Of a stretch of DNA of 35,342 nucleotides, positions 23,439-31,152 are shown piece by piece. Origin of the DNA: Flavobacteriales bacterium (GTDB lineage: Bacteria; Bacteroidota; Bacteroidia; Flavobacteriales_D; Crocinitomicaceae); contig CANJKA010000031.1 of the NCBI GenBank assembly GCA_947474675.1, positions 1-35,342 of the forward strand, in the 5' to 3' direction. The position numbers were made by a program, and so were the translations under genes. Position 1 is the first letter of the stretch; every line of letters starts with the position of its first letter. The notes under the pieces were generated by a model. The model was not told the DNA's origin. It searched no databases and worked only from the letters and a program-made list of their open reading frames with translations.

Positions 23439-23470
23439 AAACGCTTGTTGAAAAATGAGCGTTTTTTTTT
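23439..23470 (+). terminator. Rho-independent terminator of valS
   Basis: AAACGCT (23439-23445) pairs with AGCGTTT (23458-23464), followed by a run of T to 23470. The loop is 12 nt. It lies about 130 nt past the valS stop and before the ORF6N gene. The rest of the 244-bp gap holds only the inverted repeat at 23302-23377. Confidence 0.7.
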
Positions 23471-23557
23471 GCTTTAAACTTTTATTTTAAATCGTGATTT
23501 GTGCTTGTTTAAATTGAAAACATATCTTAACTTTAAATAAAAAGATAGTTAAAAATA

Positions 23558-24436
23558 ATGGAAAGCAAAGAAATCTTGATAAATAGAAGTGAATTAGAGA
23601 AACGAATATTTACCTTTCGAGGAAAACAGGTGATGATTGACAGTCATTTATCTGAACTATTTAAAGTAGAAGTTAAAGTTCTGAATCAAGGAGTCAAAAG
23701 AAATTTGGATAGATTTCCAAATTCATTTAGATTTCAATTAACTAAACATGAATTTGAAATCTTGAGGTCACAAATTGTGACCTCAAGTATGGAGCATGGT
23801 GGCAGAAGATATTTTCCTTTTGTTTACACAGAGCAAGAAGTAGCTATGTTATCAGCTATACTGAGGAGTGATATCGCAATTAAAACTAGTATTCAGATCA
23901 TGGAGGCTTTCGTTGAAATGCGTAAAATAATTTCAGAAAACAGCCTATTTGATCAACGTTTAAACAAACTTGAAAGAAATCAAATCGATTCTGAAATAAA
24001 ATTTGAAGAAATTTTCAAAGCACTCGAAAATAAAAATCTAAAACCAGATAAAGGTATATTCTTCGATGGAGAAATTTTTGATGCTTATACTTTTGTTTCA
24101 GAGATCATTCGAAAAGCTGATAATTCTATTATTCTTATAGATAATTATATAGACGATTCTATTTTGACATTATTTAGCAAAAAACGAGAAAATGTTAAAA
24201 TCACTATCTATACGAAAGAGATAAGTAAACAACTTCAATTAGATATTACAAAATTCAATGCTCAATATCCAACAATCGAAGCCAAAATATTAAAAGATTC
24301 TCATGATCGATTTCTGATAATTGATGAAACTGAATTGTACCATATTGGAGCATCCTTAAAGGATTTGGCTAAAAAATGGTTTGCCTTTTCTAAGATGGAT
24401 TCAGAAAGTTGGAAGATTTTGTCAAAGTTGAGATAA
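23558..24436 (+). CDS. ORF6N domain protein with C-terminal PLD-like domain
   Basis: A 292-residue protein. Residues about 12-105 match the ORF6N domain found in phage and chromosomal regulators: FRGKQVMIDSHLSELF, RNLDRFPNSFRFQLT, LRSQIVTSSMEHGGRRYFPFVYTEQEVAMLS. A coiled linker (120-155) follows. Residues about 165-290 look like a single phospholipase-D-like half-site: FFDGEIFDAYTFVSEIIRKA, DNYIDDSILTLFS, then HDRFLIID (H-x-R in place of H-x-K, with the Asp kept) and GASLKD. Families with this architecture are common in Bacteroidota genomes and are of unsettled function; DNA binding plus nucleic-acid processing is plausible. The coding region carries a palindrome at 23761-23787. It starts with ATG. 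Confidence 0.82.
   Translation: MESKEILINRSELEKRIFTFRGKQVMIDSHLSELFKVEVKVLNQGVKRNLDRFPNSFRFQLTKHEFEILRSQIVTSSMEHGGRRYFPFVYTEQEVAMLSAILRSDIAIKTSIQIMEAFVEMRKIISENSLFDQRLNKLERNQIDSEIKFEEIFKALENKNLKPDKGIFFDGEIFDAYTFVSEIIRKADNSIILIDNYIDDSILTLFSKKRENVKITIYTKEISKQLQLDITKFNAQYPTIEAKILKDSHDRFLIIDETELYHIGASLKDLAKKWFAFSKMDSESWKILSKLR
23761..23787. promoter_or_regulatory. Perfect 13-bp-arm palindrome inside the ORF6N gene
   Basis: CTTGAGGTCACAA, one central A, then TTGTGACCTCAAG. In frame it encodes the family's conserved LRSQIVTSS motif. A possible autoregulatory or target site; see findings. Confidence 0.6.
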
Positions 24437-24439
24437 AAC

Positions 24440-24511
24440 CCTCCCCCTCGATCCTTGCACTAACGTTTGGTCTTCAAAAACTATCGCTTTTTCTCCTCCG
24501 AAGGGGGAAGG
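24440..24511. repeat. C-rich/G-rich repeat, copy 1
   Basis: CCTCCCCCTCGATCC (24440-24454) and, 40 bp later, CTCCGAAGGGGGAAGG (24496-24511), which can pair in part. The same 15-mer is found at 25183-25197. Downstream of the ORF6N gene, in a 174-bp gap. Confidence 0.65.
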
Positions 24512-24563
24512 AAATAAAATCAATCAGTCGGGCTATTCAAATGCAGTTCTTGCATGAATATCA

Positions 24564-24590
24564 TTGTTTGAAATGAACGTATTATATTTG
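24564..24590 (+). promoter_or_regulatory. Candidate promoter of the GNAT gene at 24611
   Basis: TTG (24564-24566), 16 nt, TATATTTG (24583-24590), 20 nt before the ATG. The -7 box is exact; the spacer is 2-3 nt shorter than usual. Confidence 0.5.
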
Positions 24591-24610
24591 CAAAATGATA
24601 AAACAATAAA

Positions 24611-25162
24611 ATGGAAAATACTCAATACTTATTCAAATCAGAAAGATTAGGTTTTCGACAATGGCTTGATTCTGATTTGGTGCAGATGATCGAAATAAAT
24701 ACTGACCCTTTGGTTATGGAATATTTTCCATCTATTCCTTCAGAAGAACAAACATTGGCATTTGTTAAAAAAATGAAAGTCCAATTCGAGACAAAAGGAT
24801 ATTGTTACTTTGCTGTTGAAAAATTAAAAAATAATGAATTTATAGGATTCATTGGTTTATCTGAACCAACTTTTGAATCTGATTTCACTCCATGCATTGA
24901 TATCGGATGGCGATTAAAATCTTCTGAGTGGAACAACGGTTTTGCTACTGAAGGTGCTAAAACTTGTTTGAAATTTGGATTTGAAAACTTGAAAATTAAA
25001 ACGATTTATTCAATTGCTCCGATTGTTAATGAGAAATCGATTCTAGTAATGGAAAAAATTGGTATGGCGAAAGTTAAAAATTTTATGCATCCTCTTTTGA
25101 AGGATTATCCTTATTTAGAAGATTGTGTATTGTATGCTGCTTATTCTGAAAATCTTCAATAA
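24611..25162 (+). CDS. GNAT family N-acetyltransferase (RimJ/RimL type)
   Basis: A 183-residue cytoplasmic GNAT. N-terminal SERLGFRQW is the RimJ/RimL hallmark; EFIGFIGLSEPTF and CIDIGWRLKSSEWNNGFATEGAK cover strands 4-5 and the acetyl-CoA loop (R/S-x-x-x-G-F/A), and APIVNEKSILVMEKIGM the final helix-strand. Substrates of this group range from ribosomal protein N-termini to small amines and cannot be predicted here. It is flanked on both sides by copies of the CCTCCCCCTCGATCC repeat. Confidence 0.88.
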   Translation: MENTQYLFKSERLGFRQWLDSDLVQMIEINTDPLVMEYFPSIPSEEQTLAFVKKMKVQFETKGYCYFAVEKLKNNEFIGFIGLSEPTFESDFTPCIDIGWRLKSSEWNNGFATEGAKTCLKFGFENLKIKTIYSIAPIVNEKSILVMEKIGMAKVKNFMHPLLKDYPYLEDCVLYAAYSENLQ

Positions 25163-25182
25163 AATAACGAGCTATCAATCAT

Positions 25183-25211
25183 CCTCCCCCTCGATCCCCC
25201 TCCAAAGAGGG
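25183..25211. repeat. C-rich/G-rich repeat, copy 2, with small hairpin
   Basis: CCTCCCCCTCGATCC (25183-25197) followed by CCCTC-CAAA-GAGGG (25198-25211), a 5-bp stem. It lies between the converging GNAT and aldose-epimerase-like genes and may act as a weak terminator. Confidence 0.65.
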
Positions 25212-25224
25212 AAGATTAAAAAAA

Positions 25225-26100
25225 TCAATCTTCGATTGTAATTTTATAAGTGGCTTTAAAAGTTGAATTCGGTTCCAATGTTAAAATCCCTTCTTTGGTT
25301 TCGAAATTTTGATCAGTATCACATGAATCTGAAATTCCTAGCCATGGCTCAATACAGACAAACTTCCCTCCTGGCTTTGCCCAAATACCTAAATAAGGAA
25401 ATTCTGAATATTCTACAATGACAGCTTCTTTTGATAATTTACTTTTTAAAGTTACTTTCTTCGATTGATGATTTTTAATGATTAAAGCATCGTTAGCGAA
25501 CAAATCAAATTTTAGAGGGATTATGTTTGAATTCTCTAAAAGAGGTCTAGAAGTCGTATTTATCAATCCATTTGATAGAACATCCCACGTGTTTACATTT
25601 TCTATTTCTTCAAATTCTAAAAAATAATCTTCGTAAGACTCATTTTCATTAATCGGACATTTAAAAGCTGGATGTCCGCCCAATGAAAAATACATTTCAT
25701 TTGTATCATGATTAATTACTTCATGTTCTACAATTATTGATTTTCCTTTTAATTTAAAACGAACAAAAAACTCAAATTTAAAAGGATATGATTTTAAACT
25801 TACATCATCAAATTTTAAAGAATATTGAATAATTGAATCAGAAATTTGTGTTACAATTAAATCTTTATTATTCCGAATAAAACCATGTTTTGGAACTGTA
25901 TACGCTTGACCATTATAAAGAAATTCACTTTCTTTTAAAGAACCGATAATCGGAAAAAGTACAGGAGCAAAACTTCCCCAAACGGAAGAGTCTCCACTCC
26001 ACATAAATTCTTTTCCACTTGTTTTGGATACAATGCTACAAAGTTCAGCTCCTAAATTTTGAACTCGAATCTTTAAATATTCATTTTCAATTAACTGCAA
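25225..26100 (-). CDS. Aldose 1-epimerase family protein
   Basis: A beta-sandwich galactose-mutarotase-like protein of 291 residues, of the LacX-type group annotated as aldose 1-epimerase family. Landmarks: LKIRVQNLGAELCSI, MWSGDSSVWGSFAPVLFPIIGSL, VPKHGF with the active-site His, YFSLGGHPAFKCPI, and the C-terminal CIEPWLGISD with the catalytic Glu. It converts anomers of a hexose or hexose phosphate, exact substrate unknown. The frame has a TGA just upstream (26107-26109) and no ATG before residue 33, so TTG 26098-26100 must be the start. It begins 6 nt after the M1 peptidase stop and is probably translated from the same mRNA. Confidence 0.88.
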   Translation of the reverse strand: MQLIENEYLKIRVQNLGAELCSIVSKTSGKEFMWSGDSSVWGSFAPVLFPIIGSLKESEFLYNGQAYTVPKHGFIRNNKDLIVTQISDSIIQYSLKFDDVSLKSYPFKFEFFVRFKLKGKSIIVEHEVINHDTNEMYFSLGGHPAFKCPINENESYEDYFLEFEEIENVNTWDVLSNGLINTTSRPLLENSNIIPLKFDLFANDALIIKNHQSKKVTLKSKLSKEAVIVEYSEFPYLGIWAKPGGKFVCIEPWLGISDSCDTDQNFETKEGILTLEPNSTFKATYKITIED

Positions 26101-26106
26101 AAGAAA

Positions 26107-28041
26107 TCATTTAATGGTTTCGACTTTCTTATTCGGATATAAAACAGCTTCAACCGAACTTTTAGAAACAAAATGATAGTTATGCTGTGCTTTATCAAAA
26201 ACTTTCTTTCCCCAAGCAAGCGTTTCACTTGTTTTTGCTAGATTTTTGTAAATCGGCATTAAAAATTTTCTACGTCCCACTTTCATTAAGAATTTTTCCA
26301 TCGGTGGCCGAATATCCATATATCCACTGTTTATTCCTAACACATACCATTCAGTCATTATTTCTGCGTTTCCACAACCTTTAAAATCCAAATGCTCATC
26401 TAATTTTCGCATCTGAGCAGGATCCATTTTTGAAGGCAATCTTCTAATAAAAGCTAACCATTCTTGCGTCACATATTTAGCACGCGTAATTTTATCTTTT
26501 TTCCTTTTAACTTTAAAAATATCTTTCCCTTTTGCAAAATCATCAGCTAATTTCTGTACCAATTTAAAACGGGGTGAATCAATTTTATAGCAATTTGATG
26601 GGATTCCAGCTTTATACAACCATTCTTTCGTATTGAAAGTAATATGATTTGGTTTTAGCAATTGCGCATTTAAAAAGGCTTCAAATCCTTCTGTTGTTAT
26701 TGTATGGAACGAATATTTTTTAAAGTAGGCATTCATGAACTTATCAAAAAGTTCTCTTCCAACTTTATTTTCTAAAGTCTTTAAGAAAAAGGCACCTTTA
26801 ACATAGGCAATTGAAGTCATCCCATCATCTGGATTTCTACCTTTCAACGATAATTTCAAATGTGTATCTTCAGGGAAATCACTTTTACCTATTTCAGCAA
26901 TATCGGCTTCTAATTCCTGGTATTCAATTAAAGCTAAAATATCTGAAACTTCTTTACCATAAATTTCTTCCATGATACGTCCCTCAAAATAGACTGTAAA
27001 TCCTTCATTTAGCCAAAAATCATCCCAAGTTGCATTTGTCACCAAATTACCTGACCAAGAATGCGCTAATTCATGTGCTACGACAGAAACTAAACTTCTA
27101 TCTCCTGCTAACAATGTAGGATTAGCGAAAGTCAAACGTGGGTTTTCCATCCCTCCAAATGGGAAAGAATATGGAAGTACTACCAAATCGTATTGTTCCC
27201 ATTGATATTTACCATAAATTTTTTCAGCTGCTTTTATTAATTTTGGAAGATCCACAAATTCATATGCACATGCTTTGATCAATTCAGGTTCTGAATAAAC
27301 TCCACAATTTTTACCTAATTTTTTGAATTTTAAATCCCCAACTGCTAAGGCAATTAAATAACTTGGTATTCTTTGTTTCATTTCAAAATGATACAATCCT
27401 AGGTCATTTTTCACTTTAGGGTTTTCAGCACTCATCAACGCCATCAAGTCTTTTGGGACTTTTACATCAGCTGAGTAAGTAATTCTATTGGAAGGTGCAT
27501 CTTGAAGTGGAATCCATGAACGTGTTAAAATCGCTTCACCTTGTGTATACATGAAAGGGTGTTTTTTCCCTGCCGTTAATTCTGGAGTTAACCAATCAAT
27601 TGCTTCTTTTTTCTCAGTTGTTTGGTAATAAATATTAATGTATTTAGTTGTCGGTAAGATTTTTACACACAAAGGTTGACCTAACATCTCATTGTTTGCA
27701 CCAATTATAAAATCTGCCTCAACTTCGTTCTCTTTTCCTTTTCCTAGAGTCACTTTTTTTATATCCAAATTCTTGATGTCAAAAATAGCTGTATCAACTC
27801 CAGAATTAATCATTTCATGTCGAGCAACTCCATATATAGTAGTATTTTCAAAATTAACATCCAACTCTAAATGAAGATGTTTCGTTCTAATCTTATCAAT
27901 ATTTGAATAGCTGTGCCCATCCTTGATTAAAGTTGTATCAATGTGACTTGCAGCAACTTTAATATCCTCAACAGTAGATTCGCATCCAACAAAAAAAGCA
28001 GCAAAAAGTATAGACAAGCAAAATAAAAAATAAAATTTCAT
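26107..28041 (-). CDS. M1 aminopeptidase lipoprotein of the LTA4-hydrolase type
   Basis: A 644-residue zinc metallopeptidase. The N-terminus is a lipoprotein signal ending FFVGC with Cys20. Residues 45-230 are the M1 saddle domain. GGMEN (296-300), HELAH (323-327) and Glu346 in NEGFTVYFE give the HExxH-x18-E zinc site. The C-terminal part (from about 490, PRFKLVQKLADDF to YPNKKVETIK) resembles the helical LTA4-hydrolase domain. It should release N-terminal amino acids from peptides in the periplasm or at the outer membrane. Together with the three POT transporters nearby this points to peptide feeding; that link is inference. A 77-nt gap separates it from tcdA. Confidence 0.92.
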   Translation of the reverse strand: MKFYFLFCLSILFAAFFVGCESTVEDIKVAASHIDTTLIKDGHSYSNIDKIRTKHLHLELDVNFENTTIYGVARHEMINSGVDTAIFDIKNLDIKKVTLGKGKENEVEADFIIGANNEMLGQPLCVKILPTTKYINIYYQTTEKKEAIDWLTPELTAGKKHPFMYTQGEAILTRSWIPLQDAPSNRITYSADVKVPKDLMALMSAENPKVKNDLGLYHFEMKQRIPSYLIALAVGDLKFKKLGKNCGVYSEPELIKACAYEFVDLPKLIKAAEKIYGKYQWEQYDLVVLPYSFPFGGMENPRLTFANPTLLAGDRSLVSVVAHELAHSWSGNLVTNATWDDFWLNEGFTVYFEGRIMEEIYGKEVSDILALIEYQELEADIAEIGKSDFPEDTHLKLSLKGRNPDDGMTSIAYVKGAFFLKTLENKVGRELFDKFMNAYFKKYSFHTITTEGFEAFLNAQLLKPNHITFNTKEWLYKAGIPSNCYKIDSPRFKLVQKLADDFAKGKDIFKVKRKKDKITRAKYVTQEWLAFIRRLPSKMDPAQMRKLDEHLDFKGCGNAEIMTEWYVLGINSGYMDIRPPMEKFLMKVGRRKFLMPIYKNLAKTSETLAWGKKVFDKAQHNYHFVSKSSVEAVLYPNKKVETIK

Positions 28042-28118
28042 TGGATCAATTTAATGTATAAGGTAAATAGTTCTCAGTACAACAATATTAATAAAAAGAA
28101 TTGAAAAAAATCAATAAA

Positions 28119-28859
28119 TCAAGATTCTGTTGAATTTTTGTGATCAGATAAATAACGAATTACTTCTGCTGCTCCCATTAATCCAAAAAGTGCAGGCATG
28201 TAACTCATTGTACCATAGAATGATTTCTTGTAATTAAGACCGTCTGTTAACTTCATGGAAGATTTAATTTGTAATTCAGAAGAAAACACTGCACGAACAG
28301 AATCGTAATGGATTTTTTCTTTTTTCAATCGTTTTTTAAGATGACTTGCTAATTTGCAATTGTACGTTTTATTTAATCGAGTCACCTGAACACGTTTAGG
28401 ATCCATTTTTCCACCAGCACCTAAATGAGAAATTACTTTTATTTTTAGGCGAATACATGCTACTAACCACTCTAATTTTGGAGTTACAGAATCTATACAA
28501 TCCATTACGTAATCTGGTTTATATTCTTCTAATAATTGCCAAACACGTTCAGGAAGAACGAATTCTTCAATAATATTTAATTTTACATCAGGATTAATAT
28601 CTCTTATTCTTTCACCTAAAACAACAGCCTTATTTCTTCCAACAGTCGAGTCCAAAGCTGTTAATTGTCTGTTTTTATTCGTCGGATCAAAAGCATCACC
28701 ATCAATAATCGTGATTGTGCCAACACCTGCTCTTGCTATGAATTCACCAGCAAAAGAACCAATTCCTCCTAGTCCAACGATTAACACATGAGAATTTATT
28801 AATGTTTCTATTTTCTCTTTTCCTACTAATAATTCTGTACGCTCAAGCCACTTTGCCAT
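28119..28859 (-). CDS. tcdA: tRNA threonylcarbamoyladenosine dehydratase
   Basis: An E1-like ThiF-fold enzyme that cyclises t6A37 of tRNA to ct6A using ATP. N-terminal RTELLVGKEKIETL precedes the nucleotide loop VLIVGLGGIGSFAGEFIARAG; then DGDAFDPTNKNRQ, MDCIDSVTPK, and ISHLGAGGKMDPKRVQV, which is characteristic of TcdA/CsdL versus MoeB or ThiF. 246 residues, slightly shorter than E. coli TcdA. The ATG lies 34 nt inside the end of tatD, implying coupled translation. Final YMPALFGLMGAAEVI matches the family's C-terminal helix. Confidence 0.93.
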   Translation of the reverse strand: MAKWLERTELLVGKEKIETLINSHVLIVGLGGIGSFAGEFIARAGVGTITIIDGDAFDPTNKNRQLTALDSTVGRNKAVVLGERIRDINPDVKLNIIEEFVLPERVWQLLEEYKPDYVMDCIDSVTPKLEWLVACIRLKIKVISHLGAGGKMDPKRVQVTRLNKTYNCKLASHLKKRLKKEKIHYDSVRAVFSSELQIKSSMKLTDGLNYKKSFYGTMSYMPALFGLMGAAEVIRYLSDHKNSTES

Positions 28860-29485
28860 TTCCTAAAAGTTCTTTTAAAATTTTCTTCAATTATTTGATC
28901 TAATTCCTGCAAAGATATTTTTTTTATCTCAGAAACCTTTTGATAAATCTCTAAAATATCAACATTTGCTTCATCCGTTTCTAACAAAAGTTTCTCATTT
29001 GGAATTAACTTTAACGATTCTTGTAATTGGATATTTGTAAAAATAGATGAGCCAATGCTAATCATCAGATCGGTTTTTAGTACCTCATTTAAAATACCAA
29101 CTTTGTTAAATCCATGGAAAATCCATATTTGTTTAGGCTGAAATTTCTTATAAAGCAAATACAATTCATTCCAAGCTTTTACACAATGAATAATTACTGG
29201 AAGTTCGAGTTTTTCAGAAATTTCAATTTGTTTAGTAAACATATCTATTTGAATCTCAATTCTCGGTCCTTTTAACTTGTCTAAACCTATCTCTCCAATT
29301 GCTAAACAGTTTTTTTTCTTAACTTCTAACTCAAAAAGTAAAAAGTTATCCTCAATAGGATTTACGTTCCATGGATGAATTCCTAAAGAAAAAAAAGAGT
29401 TGACAAAAAAATCGTTTTTATCTGATTTATTGACAATTACGGTGTTTCTATCCGTATAAATATGTGAATGAGAATCGAACAACAT
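28826..29485 (-). CDS. TatD family metal-dependent hydrolase (short form)
   Basis: A TIM-barrel hydrolase; the family has DNase activities and other suggested roles. Metal ligands seen: HSHI at the N-terminus (H-x-H), GEIGLD near 83, VIIHCVKAW near 117, IFHGF near 142 and LETDEAN near 178. At 219 residues it is shorter than E. coli TatD (about 260), and the last motif has Glu-Ala-Asn where Ala-Pro is usual. It overlaps tcdA by 34 nt. The pair TatD plus TcdA is often adjacent in Bacteroidota, so co-transcription is likely. The exact substrate is unknown. Confidence 0.88.
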   Translation of the reverse strand: MLFDSHSHIYTDRNTVIVNKSDKNDFFVNSFFSLGIHPWNVNPIEDNFLLFELEVKKKNCLAIGEIGLDKLKGPRIEIQIDMFTKQIEISEKLELPVIIHCVKAWNELYLLYKKFQPKQIWIFHGFNKVGILNEVLKTDLMISIGSSIFTNIQLQESLKLIPNEKLLLETDEANVDILEIYQKVSEIKKISLQELDQIIEENFKRTFRKWQSGLSVQNY

Positions 29486-29551
29486 TAAGCCAATATTAAA
29501 AGAAATAGTTAATTTGTTAATAACGTGAAGTTAGATAAATTTTAAAACAGA

Positions 29552-29581
29552 TTGATTTTAAATTAAATTTTTCTATTTTCA
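29552..29581 (+). promoter_or_regulatory. Candidate promoter of the first POT transporter
   Basis: TTG (29552-29554), 19 nt, TATTTTCA (29574-29581). Spacing is ideal; the -7 box has one change in TTTG to TTCA. ATG is at 29604. Divergent from tatD. Confidence 0.5.
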
Positions 29582-29603
29582 CGCACTCTTAATAAGATAT
29601 TTA

Positions 29604-31082
29604 ATGGATAATACAGAAGGTTTAATTGACAATAGTGAACAAAAAAATTCTATAATGACACCAACAAAAGATAATTTAATTGAAAGAATTGAAGCAAAAG
29701 GAACAATATTAGGACATCCAAAAGGATTGTTTTTATTGTTTTTCACTGAAATGTGGGAACGTTTTAGTTATTATGGTATGAGAGGAGTTTTAATCCTTTA
29801 TATGACTAAAATGTGGGCTGAAAACGGATTAAACATTCCTGAAGACAAAGCGACATTATATTATGGTTTCTTTACAGGATTTGTCTATTTCACACCTTTA
29901 TTGGGAGGATTGATAGCTGATAGATTTATTGGTCAACGAAGAGCTATAACAATTGGTGGTATAACCATGTTTATAGCACAACTTGTATTATTTTCTATGA
30001 ATACGCATATTGGACTTGCAATCGGATTAGTGTTGCTTATTATCGGGAATGGATTTTTCAAGCCAAACATTTCTACAATGGTTGGACAATTGTATAGACC
30101 AAATGATGCTAGAAGAGACTCTGCATTTTCAATTTTTTACATGGGTATCAATTTAGGAGCTTTAATTGCACCATTAATCATTGGTTTATTAGCTGAAAAT
30201 TGGTTTGCTGTTAAAGGTGTTGATGCAGATGGTAAACAAATAATCTTGAGTTATGGTTTTAAATATGCTTTTTTAGCTGCTGCAATCGGAATGGCATTAG
30301 GTCAAGTTATTTTTAATTTACTTGCTAAAAAATATTTACTTGAAATTGGAGATGCTCCTATCAAAGTAGACAAAAACACAGTTGTTGAGGAAGTAATCGT
30401 TTCTACAGAAGATAAAAAAATAGAAAGACAAAGAATTACGGTTATCTTCATATTAACTTTCTTTGTTATATTCTTTTGGGCTGGATTTGAACAAGCAGGC
30501 TCTTCTATGACACTTTATACAGACAAATACATTAATCGTTTTGTATTTGGTTGGGAAATACCTACAACTTTCTTTCAAGCCTTTAATCCTCTTTTAATTG
30601 TTTTATTAGCACCAATATTTGGATGGTTTTGGAGTTCTAAATATGGTAGACAATTATCTACTCCAATTAAAATGAGTTTAGGGATGATTCTTCTTGGAAT
30701 TGGTTTCTTATTTATGTTAATGGCAACTTATGGTGTTCAAGTTAACGGAACAGGTGACAAAGAAGAAGTGGTTAAAAAAGCAGCCTTAATTTGGTTAATA
30801 ATGACTTATTTCTTCCACACAATCGGTGAACTTTGCTTGTCTCCAGTGGGATTATCTATGATCACAAAATTAGCACCAGTTAAACTTGCTTCATTATTGA
30901 TGGGAGTTTGGATGTTATCTACATTTGTAGCAAACATTATTGGAGGATTCATCGCTTCTTATGTTGAAAAACTTGGTGCTGGAACTGTTTTTGGTTCAAT
31001 CGCTCTTTTCGTAATTATTTTAGGTGTCTTGATGATATTAGTATCTAAACGCTTATCGAAAATGATGCATGGCATTAATTAA
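29604..31082 (+). CDS. POT/PTR family proton-dependent peptide transporter 1
   Basis: An inner-membrane MFS transporter of the proton-coupled di/tripeptide (POT, PTR2) family, 492 residues, about 12-14 helices. The ExxERFSYYG motif of TM1 is intact (TEMWERFSYYGMRG; Glu49, Glu52, Arg53), with the TM4 Lys153 in GNGFFKPNIS, the signature FYMGINLGALIAP, and TM7 Glu296 in FWAGFEQAG. A soluble N-terminus of about 40 residues is longer than in the other two copies. It is the first of three POT genes; a strong terminator follows, so it is probably a separate transcript. The preferred peptides cannot be told from sequence. Confidence 0.93.
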   Translation: MDNTEGLIDNSEQKNSIMTPTKDNLIERIEAKGTILGHPKGLFLLFFTEMWERFSYYGMRGVLILYMTKMWAENGLNIPEDKATLYYGFFTGFVYFTPLLGGLIADRFIGQRRAITIGGITMFIAQLVLFSMNTHIGLAIGLVLLIIGNGFFKPNISTMVGQLYRPNDARRDSAFSIFYMGINLGALIAPLIIGLLAENWFAVKGVDADGKQIILSYGFKYAFLAAAIGMALGQVIFNLLAKKYLLEIGDAPIKVDKNTVVEEVIVSTEDKKIERQRITVIFILTFFVIFFWAGFEQAGSSMTLYTDKYINRFVFGWEIPTTFFQAFNPLLIVLLAPIFGWFWSSKYGRQLSTPIKMSLGMILLGIGFLFMLMATYGVQVNGTGDKEEVVKKAALIWLIMTYFFHTIGELCLSPVGLSMITKLAPVKLASLLMGVWMLSTFVANIIGGFIASYVEKLGAGTVFGSIALFVIILGVLMILVSKRLSKMMHGIN

Positions 31083-31104
31083 TTCGTTATAATTATTATC
31101 TTTG
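31075..31104 (+). promoter_or_regulatory. Candidate promoter of the second POT transporter
   Basis: TTA (31075-31077), 19 nt, TATCTTTG (31097-31104). It overlaps the end of the first POT gene. Its predicted start lies inside the left arm of the following terminator. Confidence 0.45.
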
Positions 31105-31137
31105 AAAAGCAGTACTTATTTGTACTGCTTTTTTTTT
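31105..31137 (+). terminator. Rho-independent terminator after the first POT gene
   Basis: AAAAGCAGTAC (31105-31115) pairs perfectly with GTACTGCTTTT (31122-31132), 6-nt loop, followed by T to 31137. A strong 11-bp stem. Confidence 0.88.
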
Positions 31138-31152
31138 AAATTAATTTATGAT

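Noticed and set aside
31102..31152. N-terminal extension of the second POT transporter
   Set aside because: It would be translated through the terminator hairpin from a TTG, and an ATG at 31153 gives the usual start.
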